In this document: in pieces, positions 1 through 8,317 of the stretch
How the letters are laid out: each line of letters starts with the position of its first letter
Position numbering within the stretch: the first letter of the stretch is position 1
NCBI GenBank assembly: GCA_036924835.1
Contig: JBAGRR010000001.1
Span: 3,549,001 to 3,613,000, forward strand
Reading direction: 5' to 3'
DNA: 64,000 bases
Source of the DNA: Nitrobacteraceae bacterium AZCC 1564
GTDB lineage: Bacteria > Pseudomonadota > Alphaproteobacteria > Rhizobiales > Xanthobacteraceae
Made by a program: the position numbers and the translations under genes
The notes under the pieces: generated by a model
Database searches by the model: none
The model's input: only the letters and a program-made list of their open reading frames with translations
What the model was told of the DNA's origin: nothing

Positions 1-1807
1 GCGCAAGATGTGCCGGCAATACATCCCGTTCGAAGACCGTGCGCGTGCGGCTCAACGACATCCATGTCGAATTCTGCGGAACGACCAGCGTTTCGAACTC
101 CGGCACCGGCATATGCTGCTCGGAAGAGGTCGGCGACATTTCATTCAGCCTGAACCAATAGAAGCCATACGGTGCGAGCGTCACCAGATAAGGCAACTCG
201 CCGATCGGCGGGAAGTTGGTCCGGCCCAGCATTTCCTGCGGCACGCGATCTTTCCATTGTGCGAGGTCCAGTTCTGTGGCCTGCGCGGAACGGGAGAGAT
301 TGGCGACGCAAAGGATCACTTCGTCTTCGTGTTGCCTGACATAGGCGAGGACTGATCGGTTGGAAGGACGGATGAATGTGATGGTGCCGCGGCCGAACGC
401 CAAGCTTGATTTGCGAACCGAGATGAGGCGCTTGGTCCAGCTCAGGAGCGAGGACAGGCTTCGCGACTGGGCTTCGACGTTGACGGACTCATAGCCGTAA
501 ACAGCGTCCATGATGAGCGGTGCATAGAGCCGTGCTGGATCGGCGCGTGAGAAGCCGCCGTTACGGTCCGGCGTCCATTGCATCGGCGTGCGCACGCCAT
601 TGCGGTCACCGAGATAGATGTTGTCCCCCATGCCGATTTCGTCGCCGTAGTAGATGATTGGCGTGCCGGGAAATGAGAGTAGCAGCGAATTCATCAGCTC
701 GATCTTGCGCCGATCATTGTCCATCAGCGGCGCCAGCCGGCGGCGAATGCCGACATTCACGCGTGCCCGCGGATCGTTGGCGTAGGTCGACCAGAGGTAA
801 TCTCGCTCCACGTCGGTCACCATTTCAAGCGTCAGCTCGTCATGGTTGCGCAGGAATAGCGCCCATTGGCAGTTCGGGGGAATGTCAGGTGTTTGGCGCA
901 GGATGTCGGTGACGGGGAACCGGTCTTCCTGAGCGATGGCCATGTAAAAGCGCGGCATCAGCGGGAAGTGATAAGCCATGTGGCATTCGTCGCCGTTGCC
1001 AAAATATTCCTGCACGTCTTCCGGCCACTGGTTAGCTTCCGCCAGAAGCACTTTTCCTTTCGCGTAGGCGTCGAGCTCCTTACGCAAGCGCTTGATGACA
1101 GTGTGCGTTTCCGGAAGATTCTCGTTGTTGGTGCCTTCGCGTTCACAGAGATAAGGAATCGCGTCGAGCCGGAATCCATCCACGCCGGCGTCAAGCCAAC
1201 GTTTCATGACCTGCACGACGGCGCTGACCACGCGTGGGTTGTCGAAGTTGAGGTCGGGCTGATGCGAAAAGAAGCGATGCCAGTAAAACGCGCCGGCCTC
1301 CGGATCCCATGTCCAGTTCGATTTCTCGGTATCGGTGAAGATGATCCGCGTACCTTGATACTTCTGGTCGGTATCGCTCCAGACGTACCAATTTCTTGCG
1401 CTCGACGTGGGCGAACTGCGGCGTGCCCGCTTGAACCAGTCGTGCTGATCGGACGTATGATTTACGACGAGTTCGATAACGACGCGCAAGCCGCGGCGCT
1501 TGGCTTCGGCAATGAAGCGGCGGAAGTCCTTCATCGTACCGAAATCGGGATTGATCGCGCCATAGTCCGCGATGTCATAGCCGTCGTCGCGTCCCGGTGA
1601 TGGAAAGAATGGCAGCAGCCATAGCGTTGTGACGCCAAGGTCCTGCAAGTAGTCCAGCTTTTCGGTCAGGCCGGCAAAATCGCCGATCCCATCGTTGTTG
1701 CTGTCGGCAAAGGCTTTGACGTGCAACTGATAGATGATCGCATCTTTGTACCAGAGTTCATTTTCGGTGGCGGTCGCTGCCGTTTCAATTAGCGACATCA
1801 CGTTCAT
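1..1807 (-). CDS. treS: Trehalose synthase / maltose alpha-D-glucosyltransferase, partial
   Basis: Partial gene: translation from the ATG at 1807 gives about 602 residues and runs off the left edge. It starts MNVMSLIE and then shows GH13 landmarks: WYKDAIIYQLHVKAF, a GIGDFAGLTEKLDYL helix, the TTLWLLPFFPSPGRDDGYDI segment, and further in GTNNENLPET and RNHDELTLEM. TreS interconverts maltose and trehalose in the cytoplasm; in this lineage it is often fused to a C-terminal maltokinase, which would lie outside the window. The start is 8 nt after the glgE stop, so the two are very likely cotranscribed. With GlgE this gives the trehalose to maltose to maltose-1-phosphate to alpha-glucan route. Confidence 0.93.
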   Translation of the reverse strand, partial: MNVMSLIETAATATENELWYKDAIIYQLHVKAFADSNNDGIGDFAGLTEKLDYLQDLGVTTLWLLPFFPSPGRDDGYDIADYGAINPDFGTMKDFRRFIAEAKRRGLRVVIELVVNHTSDQHDWFKRARRSSPTSSARNWYVWSDTDQKYQGTRIIFTDTEKSNWTWDPEAGAFYWHRFFSHQPDLNFDNPRVVSAVVQVMKRWLDAGVDGFRLDAIPYLCEREGTNNENLPETHTVIKRLRKELDAYAKGKVLLAEANQWPEDVQEYFGNGDECHMAYHFPLMPRFYMAIAQEDRFPVTDILRQTPDIPPNCQWALFLRNHDELTLEMVTDVERDYLWSTYANDPRARVNVGIRRRLAPLMDNDRRKIELMNSLLLSFPGTPIIYYGDEIGMGDNIYLGDRNGVRTPMQWTPDRNGGFSRADPARLYAPLIMDAVYGYESVNVEAQSRSLSSLLSWTKRLISVRKSSLAFGRGTITFIRPSNRSVLAYVRQHEDEVILCVANLSRSAQATELDLAQWKDRVPQEMLGRTNFPPIGELPYLVTLAPYGFYWFRLNEMSPTSSEQHMPVPEFETLVVPQNSTWMSLSRTRTVFERDVLPAHLA

Positions 1808-1815
1808 GGATGCAC

Positions 1816-3789
1816 CTACACCAGACATCGGAAGAGGATTGCCGGATCGCGTTGCGGATCTATTCGCAAATGGACGCCACCCCATTCGACGGCATGCCGT
1901 TCACCGGTGATGATGTTCTCAAGCGCAGCCACATGCTTCGCGTCCGCTGGCCGACCGACTTGTATTCCTCCGACGGGAAACCAGAACTCGTGGGGGTCGC
2001 GCGAGAGCGCGATAGCGACCACAACAACATTGCCATTGTCCGTAGAGCTTTTGGAAAAGCCGATCACATTTGGATCGTCGATATTCAAGAATTGCAGGCG
2101 TGAGGTCTGTTGCAGCGCCGGATTGGCGCGCCGGGCGGTGTTCAGGTCACGGATGTAGGCCTTGATGTTGCCTGGACTGTCCCAGTCTCGCACTTTGATC
2201 TCGTACTTTTCGGAGTTGAGATACTCTTCCTTGCCGGGAATGGGTTCGTGTTCGAGCAGCTCGAACCCGTTGTAGATGCCGTAAGTGCCGGACAGCGTCG
2301 CCGCCAGCGCCACGCGGGATTTGAACATCCATGGTTCGCCGCCCTGAAGATGAAACGGCAGGATGTCGGGCGTATTGACGAAGAAGTTAGGCCGGTAATA
2401 TTCGCGCTCCGGATAACCGGTGAGTTCGCGCAGATATTGCTCGAACTCCCACTTCTGCGTGCGCCAAGTGAAGTAGGTGTAGGACTGGGTGAAGCCGAGC
2501 TTGGCCAGACCTTTCATCAGCTTGGGCCGGGTGAATGCTTCTGCCAAGAAGATGACATCCGGATCATGCGTCTGAATGTCTTTGATCAACCATTCCCAAA
2601 ATGGAAACGGCTTGGTGTGCGGATTGTCGACACGGAAGATCCGGACGCCGTGCGAGATCCAGAACTTGATGATGTCGCGTAGTGCAGCCCACAGCGCCGC
2701 GGCATCGTCGCCATGAAAGTCGGGATTGTGAATATCCTCGTATTTCTTGGGCGGATTTTCCGCATAGCGGATGCTGCCGTCCGGCCGCCGCTTGAACCAG
2801 TTGGGATGTTGTTTCAGCCAGGGGTGATCAGGCGCGCACTGGATTGCGAAGTCGAGTGCGACCTCCATGTTCATTGATTTTGCGGCGTCGATCAGTGCAT
2901 GGAAGTCGTCGAACGTCCCAAGCTCGGGATGAATCGCGTCGTGGCCGCCCTCAACGGCGCCGATCGCGTACGGACTCCCGGGATCGCCAAGTTCGGCTGT
3001 CAGCGAATTGTTGCGCCCCTTGCGATTGACGCGGCCGATAGGATGGATCGGCGTGAAATAAACGACATCGAAACCCATCGCAGCGATCTCGGGAAGCCGC
3101 GCGATACAGTCGCGGAATGTTCCGTGCTGGCCCGGGACGGTGCTCTGGCTGCGTGGAATCATTTCGTACCAGGCGCCAGATACGGCACGTTGCCGATCAA
3201 TGACCAGCGGATACGAGTTCGACACGGTACGATCGACCCGAATCTGGCTTCGCGACATCGCCTTGAGGACATCCTCCTCCAACAACAACGCGACATCACC
3301 GGTTTCCAGAAATTTCTCGCAAGCGGCGGTCAACACAGCGGCAGCTCCCGGGTCCGTTGGGCGCGCCTTGGTGATCATTGCCGCGCCTTCGAGAGCATCG
3401 AGGGCGATATCCTGACCCGCGTTTTTCTTCAGCATCGCGCCATGTCGCCATGTCGCGAATTCATCCATCCAGGCTTCCATCGCGTAAAGGTAGCGCCCGG
3501 GCTTGATCGGCCGGAATATCCCGGTCCATCGGTCGTTGCTATGGTGAGTCATTGGTTCGCGGGTCCATTCGGGCTCGCTTTCCAGACGCCAAATCAGTTC
3601 GGCTGAAACGATGTCGTGGCCGTCTTTATAGATATCGGCCCACACATCAATGACTTCGCCTGCCACGCGTTTGACGGGAAATCGTCCGCAATCGACAATC
3701 GGATAGATATCTTCAATGTGAAATGTGCCAGCGCGGACTTGCGGAATATTTGGCAAATCATGTTGTCTGACGGGCGGCGATACTGACAT
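1816..3789 (-). CDS. glgE: Alpha-1,4-glucan:maltose-1-phosphate maltosyltransferase GlgE
   Basis: A 657-residue GH13 enzyme that transfers maltosyl units from maltose-1-phosphate to alpha-1,4-glucan. Visible motifs are VVYFTPIHPIG, EVALDFAIQCAPDHPW, the nucleophile segment FRVDNPHTK (Asp about 388) and the acid/base segment IFLAEAFTRP (Glu about 417). Length and motif order fit the family. I prefer the ATG at 3789 because GATGGGGAAACA places a ribosome binding site in front of it; a TTG at 3807 would add six residues. It is the first gene of a glgE-treS unit divergent from malQ. Confidence 0.93.
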   Translation of the reverse strand: MSVSPPVRQHDLPNIPQVRAGTFHIEDIYPIVDCGRFPVKRVAGEVIDVWADIYKDGHDIVSAELIWRLESEPEWTREPMTHHSNDRWTGIFRPIKPGRYLYAMEAWMDEFATWRHGAMLKKNAGQDIALDALEGAAMITKARPTDPGAAAVLTAACEKFLETGDVALLLEEDVLKAMSRSQIRVDRTVSNSYPLVIDRQRAVSGAWYEMIPRSQSTVPGQHGTFRDCIARLPEIAAMGFDVVYFTPIHPIGRVNRKGRNNSLTAELGDPGSPYAIGAVEGGHDAIHPELGTFDDFHALIDAAKSMNMEVALDFAIQCAPDHPWLKQHPNWFKRRPDGSIRYAENPPKKYEDIHNPDFHGDDAAALWAALRDIIKFWISHGVRIFRVDNPHTKPFPFWEWLIKDIQTHDPDVIFLAEAFTRPKLMKGLAKLGFTQSYTYFTWRTQKWEFEQYLRELTGYPEREYYRPNFFVNTPDILPFHLQGGEPWMFKSRVALAATLSGTYGIYNGFELLEHEPIPGKEEYLNSEKYEIKVRDWDSPGNIKAYIRDLNTARRANPALQQTSRLQFLNIDDPNVIGFSKSSTDNGNVVVVAIALSRDPHEFWFPVGGIQVGRPADAKHVAALENIITGERHAVEWGGVHLRIDPQRDPAILFRCLV

Positions 3790-3851
3790 TGTTTCCCCAT
3801 CTCTCAATGCAGGAGAGAACCCTTATTTAGAAAGCGATTTGTGGCGATTTT

Positions 3852-3884
3852 GTTCCATCGGAACTGTTGGCGTGAGCGGGCGTT
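3852..3884. promoter_or_regulatory. EcfG-type general stress promoter for malQ, with back-to-back -35 box toward glgE
   Basis: On the plus strand GGAAC (3860-3864), 16 nt, then CGTT (3881-3884) matches the alphaproteobacterial sigma-EcfG consensus exactly, about 42 nt before the malQ ATG. Three bases upstream is the mirror copy GTTCC (3852-3856), a -35 box pointing to glgE-treS. Its -10 position after 16 nt reads GCTT and is poor. Regulation by the general stress response is an inference. Confidence 0.55.
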
Positions 3885-3926
3885 GCCTCACTCACGTCAA
3901 AAACAGCGGGAAGGCGGGATTGGAAG

Positions 3927-5886
3927 ATGGACGTGCTTTCAAAAGCAACGCGGTTGGGGATTGAAACTTCTTTCATTGATGCAACAGGACAGCATCGCAC
4001 CATCGATCCTTCGGCACTTCAGATACTTCTTGAAGCGGTCCCCGACGCGCCGCTTCGTCATTTGCTGCCTCATGCTGTCATATGTCGACACGTAAGGGAG
4101 TGTCCTCCGGTCGCGATATCCGGAGAGGCGCCGATCAGATGGCAAGTTGCAGATGATCGCGGCGTCGTGGTTGCCGAGGGAGTGTCGCATGATCATCATG
4201 TGAACCTTCCAGCGCTCAAGCACAGCATTTACTGCTTTCGCGTCGTGGATACGAACGGTAGCGAAGAACAGACGAATCTGATTTCGGCTCCTGAACGTGC
4301 CTTTTCAGGTGACTTCGAGCGCGTATGGATTCTCGCTGTTCAATTGTACGCTGTGAGATCGGCGAGAAACTGGGGCATTGGCGACTTCACCGATCTCGAG
4401 GCGCTGATCGCGTGGGCTGAACGAGCAGGTGCTGCGGGGATCGGGCTTAATCCGCTGCATGCTCTGTTCGATGATCATCCGCGGGACTGCAGTCCCTACT
4501 CGCCGAACAGCCGTTTGTTCTTGAATTCACTCTATATCGATGTGAGCCGTCTGCCTGATCTCCCACAAGAATTCGTAGTGGAGCATGGGGCGTCGATCGA
4601 AGCCGCACGGTCTGCTGAGCTCGTCGATTATCAAGCTGTCGCTGATCTCAAAATGACAGCGCTGCGTCGGGCGTTTGACGTCTTCAGGTCGAAAACGACA
4701 TTGAAGCGTAGAACGAGCTTTGACGAGTTTCGCCGTGACGGCGGCGAACTTCTGTCACGCTTTGCGTGCTTTGAAGTTCTGCGCAGGAAGTTCCCAGGAC
4801 CGTGGTGGGATTGGCCGAGCCAATGGTCATCTCCAAATGACGACGCATTAAGCGAGCTTCGCAATGGGCCCGATGCGCTGGAAGTCGAATTCGTCGAGTT
4901 CGTGCAGTGGTGCGCCGATCAACAACTTCAAGCCTGCCGGGATTTGGCGCGCGGCCACGGCCTGCCGGTTGGGCTTTATCTTGACGTCGCCGTCGGTGTC
5001 AAAGCCGATGGCTTCGATGCCTGGAATGAGCAGGTTGCGATTTCGCGCCGGCTGTCGGTCGGAGCGCCGCCAGACCTGCTGAACACGGCGGGACAGGATT
5101 GGGGGCTGGCGGGGTTCAATTCATCCGGGCTCGCTTTGCGATCATATGAGCCTTTCCGGGCAGTATTGCGCGCATCGATGCGTTACGCCGGCGCGATCCG
5201 TCTTGATCACGTTCTCGGACTAAACCGTCTCTATCTCGTTCCATCCGGATATCTCCCCAGTCAGGGCGCCTATGTCCAGATGCCGTTCGAGGTGCTTCTG
5301 GCGGTGGCCGCTCTGGAAAGCGTCAATCATCGCTGCGTGGTGATCGGCGAAGATCTGGGCACGGTGCCTGATGGTTTCCGCGAGAGGTTGCTGGATTGGG
5401 GGATCTGGTCTTATCGCGTGATGATGTTCGAGCGTGGATACGATGGCTCGTTTCTCCCGATCGAGCACTATCCGCAAGACGCGATGGTGACGTTCAGTAC
5501 GCATGATCTTCCGACTTTTGCTGGCTGGCGGTCGGGACACGATATTGATTTGAAGCATGCGTTGGGCATTGATCCTGGTGAAACCGCGTGAGGCGAGAGT
5601 TTTCGCGACCCATATGCTGGCGAGAGCTCTGAATGGCTCGGAGCACGGAGAGCCGGCTTTCTATTCTGCAATGGGTTATCTGGCGCGCACGAGGTCTCGG
5701 ATTCTCGGTGTCGAAATCGAGGATCTGCTTGGTGTTGTGGACCAGCCAAACATTCCCGGGACGATCAATGAGCATCCCAACTGGCGCCGCCGTCTGCCGG
5801 TCTCACTCGAAGAATGGTCGCAATTTATCGACGGTGAGCGGTTAAGTTTCGTGATGAAGGAGCGAGCTATCCTGCGCAGGGAATAG
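3927..5886 (+). pseudogene. malQ: 4-alpha-glucanotransferase (amylomaltase) MalQ, frameshifted near its end
   Basis: GH77 amylomaltase, which disproportionates maltodextrins. The first reading frame (3927-5591, 554 residues) has WILAVQLYAVRSARNWGIGDF, NPLHALFDDHPRDCSPYSP, IRLDHVLGL (about 425), GEDLGTVPDGF (about 473) and STHDLPTFAGW (about 523). It then stops at TGA. The rest of the family C-terminus (ARALNGSEHGEPAF, LGVVDQPNIPGTINEHPNWRR) continues in the +1 frame to 5886. Dropping one T in GCGTGAGGCG near 5590 restores one continuous protein of about 653 residues. The catalytic core is intact. This is either a real frameshift or a sequence error. Confidence 0.85.
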
Positions 5887-5971
5887 CTGCGCGACAGAAT
5901 ATTGGAACAAAACACTATTTGAGAGGTCATACATGTGAGGGCGGTCGTTGACCGCGGCATGGAGGCTTCAG

Positions 5972-6136
5972 ATGTCAATTGGCACAATCATTCTGATCAT
6001 TTTGATCATCGCCCTTCTCGGTGGCTTCAGCGGCATCGGCGGCGGGCCGTTTTATGGGACAGGTTATTACGGCGGTGGCGGCCTTGGCCTCGTTATTATT
6101 ATCCTTCTGATTCTTATTTTGATGGGACGAATTTAA
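5972..6136 (+). CDS. DUF3309 small hydrophobic membrane protein
   Basis: A 54-residue protein, MSIGTIILIILIIALLGG..., with two hydrophobic stretches (about 4-18 and 38-52) separated by a Gly/Tyr-rich linker and ending LLILILMGRI. This is the usual make-up of DUF3309 proteins; function unknown. The start at 5972 has GGAGG 7 nt upstream and is preferred over 5948. It lies 85 nt after malQ and before a strong hairpin. Confidence 0.8.
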   Translation: MSIGTIILIILIIALLGGFSGIGGGPFYGTGYYGGGGLGLVIIILLILILMGRI

Positions 6137-6151
6137 TTTCTATTGATGCTC

Positions 6152-6179
6152 CATCCGCCCCGCCTTGGCGGGGCGGATG
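6152..6179. terminator. Strong palindromic terminator
   Basis: CATCCGCCCCGCC / TT / GGCGGGGCGGATG is a perfect 13-bp stem with a 2-nt loop, 15 nt after the DUF3309 stop. There is only a short T-rich tail (ATTTC). It may also protect the minus-strand remnant that follows. Confidence 0.65.
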
Positions 6180-6195
6180 ATTTCATCGCACCTTC

Positions 6196-6398
6196 TCAGC
6201 CGAGAACTTTGTATTTCGTCAGCCAAGCCCGCATCTGTGCCCAGGCATCCTCGGCAGCTTCCTTGCGATAACTTGGACGGTAATCCGCGTGGAAGCCATG
6301 TTGGGCGCCGGGATAAATCTTGAATTCGCCAGTCTTGTTGGCGCGAGCAAGCGCAGCCTTCAGTTCTTCGACCTGAGTGACAGGAATGCCCTGGACGA
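6196..6398 (-). pseudogene. Dienelactone hydrolase family, C-terminal remnant
   Basis: The minus strand encodes QGIPVTQVEELKAAL, then IYPGAQHGFHADYRPSYR and a final MRAWLTKYKVLG. This is the C-terminal third of a dienelactone hydrolase, with the catalytic His in QHGFHADYR. Upstream of QGIPV the homology stops and the frame continues only as anti-sense of the next gene. The nucleophile Cys half is missing, so the fragment cannot be active. The break falls within about 10 nt of the start codon of the opposite-strand gene. Confidence 0.7.
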
Positions 6399-6403
6399 GC
6401 ACC

Positions 6404-6619
6404 ATGCGAACCTTTCTTGGAATGATACTTGGTTGTCTACTGACCATTGCAGTGGTGTACATCCATGACTCAATGGCATCGTCGGCGGTCGCCAACGGAA
6501 GCGCCGCAGGGACGTCGCGCCAGATTGTCAACTGGGACGTTGCGGTCAGCGAGTGGGGGCAGGTCAAGCAAAATGTCCATACCGTTTGGCTAAGATTAAC
6601 GGCAACAGCGGTTAACTGA
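6404..6619 (+). CDS. Small single-pass membrane protein of unknown function
   Basis: A 71-residue protein beginning MRTFLGMILGCLLTIAVVYI, one N-terminal transmembrane helix (about 3-20), then a soluble tail with IVNWDVAVSEWGQVK. I recall similar short proteins in Bradyrhizobium but know no function. The ORF could begin at 6377, but 6404 gives the membrane helix at the extreme N-terminus. A terminator-like hairpin follows at 6639. Confidence 0.6.
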   Translation: MRTFLGMILGCLLTIAVVYIHDSMASSAVANGSAAGTSRQIVNWDVAVSEWGQVKQNVHTVWLRLTATAVN

Positions 6620-6638
6620 CGATCACGATGATGATCCC

Positions 6639-6664
6639 GGCCCGGCGAGATGTCGGGCCTTTTC
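6639..6664 (+). terminator. Rho-independent terminator
   Basis: GGCCCG-(9 nt)-CGGGCC followed by TTTTC, about 20 nt after the preceding small gene. Confidence 0.55.
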
Positions 6665-6679
6665 GGGTGCCGTCTGATT

Positions 6680-6991
6680 TTATTTTTTCTCGAGCATGCG
6701 GGTAGCGCGAGATTCGATCATCGCCTGTGCGCCATGGGCGAGACCGGCGAGTAGCCACGGCAGCAGAACCTCGATCCGCACATGGTCTTCGGCGACATCC
6801 ACCGTTCCGCTCGCTTGCTGTTTGAGTGCGGTGACGCGGAATGCGAGACGGTTGCCACTCCATATCTCTTCGTTGACCTGAAGAAACTGGGCGTATTGCG
6901 AACGCACACTGCCAAGACCGGCCTTCAGGCGCCGGGTCGCTTCGTCCTGTCCGAGCTTATGCGGGATGGAAACGATCAGGGGTTGGGCCAT
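6680..6991 (-). CDS. Polyhydroxyalkanoic acid system family protein
   Basis: A 103-residue protein starting MAQPLIVSIPHKLGQDEATRRL, with WSGNRLAFRV and DVAEDHVRIEVLLPWLL, matching the small PHA granule-region family (TIGR02610 type). These are cytoplasmic proteins whose genes often lie near polyhydroxyalkanoate functions; biochemical role unclear. The ATG at 6991 is preferred over an upstream start at 7216 because the extra 75 residues are translated repeat DNA. AAAGG precedes the chosen start. Confidence 0.8.
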   Translation of the reverse strand: MAQPLIVSIPHKLGQDEATRRLKAGLGSVRSQYAQFLQVNEEIWSGNRLAFRVTALKQQASGTVDVAEDHVRIEVLLPWLLAGLAHGAQAMIESRATRMLEKK

Positions 6992-7007
6992 GTGAGCCTT
7001 TGCCTTT

Positions 7008-7086
7008 CTAGTGTCCCGAATCCCAGAGCTCGCCTCATCGTGCAGCGCGCTCCGTGGCTGAGCGAACTTCTGAACCACCACACTAG
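7008..7086. repeat. Chimeric CTAG hairpin: left arm of one hairpin fused to right arm of its partner
   Basis: Begins CTAGTGTCCCGAATCC like the gattc-type hairpin and ends GCGAACTTCTGAACC...CACTAG like the ttcag-type hairpin. The intact pair in the same orientation is at 27286-27451. The two arms here do not match each other. This is expected if the DNA between the two short GCGAA sequences of a paired element was deleted. Confidence 0.75.
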
Positions 7087-7130
7087 GATCAATCTCAGTT
7101 GCCAAGACGCGCGGAGGCCACATTGGTTCC

Positions 7131-8294
7131 CTATTCGACATTGCGAAGAAATGCCAGAAGCAGATCAACGACCTGCTCGGGCTGCTCCTGCTGAACCCAA
7201 TGTCCGGCGCCCTCAACCAAGTGGCAGCCGATCATTCGTGTACAGGCGCGCTCCTGCATGGCTTCGAACGCTCCGGGCTTTTGGTATGTGCCCCAGTCAC
7301 TGGCGCCGGAGATGAAACAGGATGGCACATCGATGGTCCGGCCCGAAAAGACTTGGAGTTCAGCGATAAAGGCGTCGCTGGTGCCGCAACGATACCATTG
7401 CAGCCCGCCTTGAAAACCGGTCCGTTCATATTCAGAGCTGTAAAATTGCAGCTCTGCTTCCGGCAACCATTTGCACGAGGCAATCTGCTCTGCGGACGGC
7501 ATTTGACGGGCGACCATTTCCGCCATGCCTGCATCACGATCCATCACGTAATAATCCGGCAGTTTTGCGAGTTCTTCCGCTGACCAGGATGCGAGCCTGT
7601 GTGGCTTGTTGTCCGGCCAGTTCGCACTCTTGTGGTGATAGTAGGCGCGCAGGAAGGCATGAAGGCCTTGCGGGCAATTGCGCATATCGTCATTGGCTTC
7701 GCGCGTTGAGTAGAACCACTGATAGTGTTTGCGTGGTCGCGGCAAAGCCGCAAGCTCTTCATGAATGCGATCCCGCGTCCTCTCCTCTGTCTTGTTGACC
7801 GTATTGAATGGAATGGCGGGAGGACCGGCAAAAGGCGCACTCATCAGCGCGACAGAGCGGAAGACGTCGGGCCGGACCAATGCGCACCATGCAGCCACGG
7901 ATGATCCGAAGTCGTGCCCGACGACCGCGGCGACCAATCGAATCCCGAGTGCGTTAACGAGGCCCAATGCGTCCCGGACAAGATTCAGCAGGCGGAATGA
8001 GGCCAGATCGCCGTCATAACGTGGATCCCATCCTGTCGTCCGCCCATAGCCGCGCTGGTCCGGTGCGATCACATGGAAACCGGCGTTCGCCAAGGGCACC
8101 ATGGCCTTGCGCCAGCTATAGGCCAACTCGGGAAAGCCATGCAGCAGCAGAACGCAAGGGCGGTCCGGTGTCTCGAAGCCCGCTTCCAGCACGTGCATGG
8201 TCAAGCCATTGATACCCGGAATGGTACGTGAGCGAATGCCTGAAGGGAGAGGGGGATCCTTGAGGGGACGTTCGATCGAAACTTCTGCTTGCAT
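7131..8294 (-). CDS. Alpha/beta hydrolase, epoxide hydrolase-like
   Basis: A 387-residue alpha/beta-hydrolase fold protein. HGFPE at about 52-56 forms the oxyanion region, DQRGYG at 79-84 is typical, and the nucleophile elbow VVGHDFGSS puts Asp at 128. Asp as nucleophile points to an epoxide hydrolase or dehalogenase rather than an esterase. A catalytic His candidate is in EGAGHWVQ near the C-terminus. The start at 8294 is 23 nt downstream of the amidohydrolase stop, so the two probably form an operon. No signal peptide. Substrate unknown. Confidence 0.85.
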   Translation of the reverse strand: MQAEVSIERPLKDPPLPSGIRSRTIPGINGLTMHVLEAGFETPDRPCVLLLHGFPELAYSWRKAMVPLANAGFHVIAPDQRGYGRTTGWDPRYDGDLASFRLLNLVRDALGLVNALGIRLVAAVVGHDFGSSVAAWCALVRPDVFRSVALMSAPFAGPPAIPFNTVNKTEERTRDRIHEELAALPRPRKHYQWFYSTREANDDMRNCPQGLHAFLRAYYHHKSANWPDNKPHRLASWSAEELAKLPDYYVMDRDAGMAEMVARQMPSAEQIASCKWLPEAELQFYSSEYERTGFQGGLQWYRCGTSDAFIAELQVFSGRTIDVPSCFISGASDWGTYQKPGAFEAMQERACTRMIGCHLVEGAGHWVQQEQPEQVVDLLLAFLRNVE

Positions 8295-8317
8295 GGGTCA
8301 CCAACTGAACTGAAGAG

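Noticed and set aside
866..1600. Long plus-strand open frame of 244 codons
   Set aside because: It is antisense to treS, whose minus-strand reading shows unmistakable GH13 motifs.
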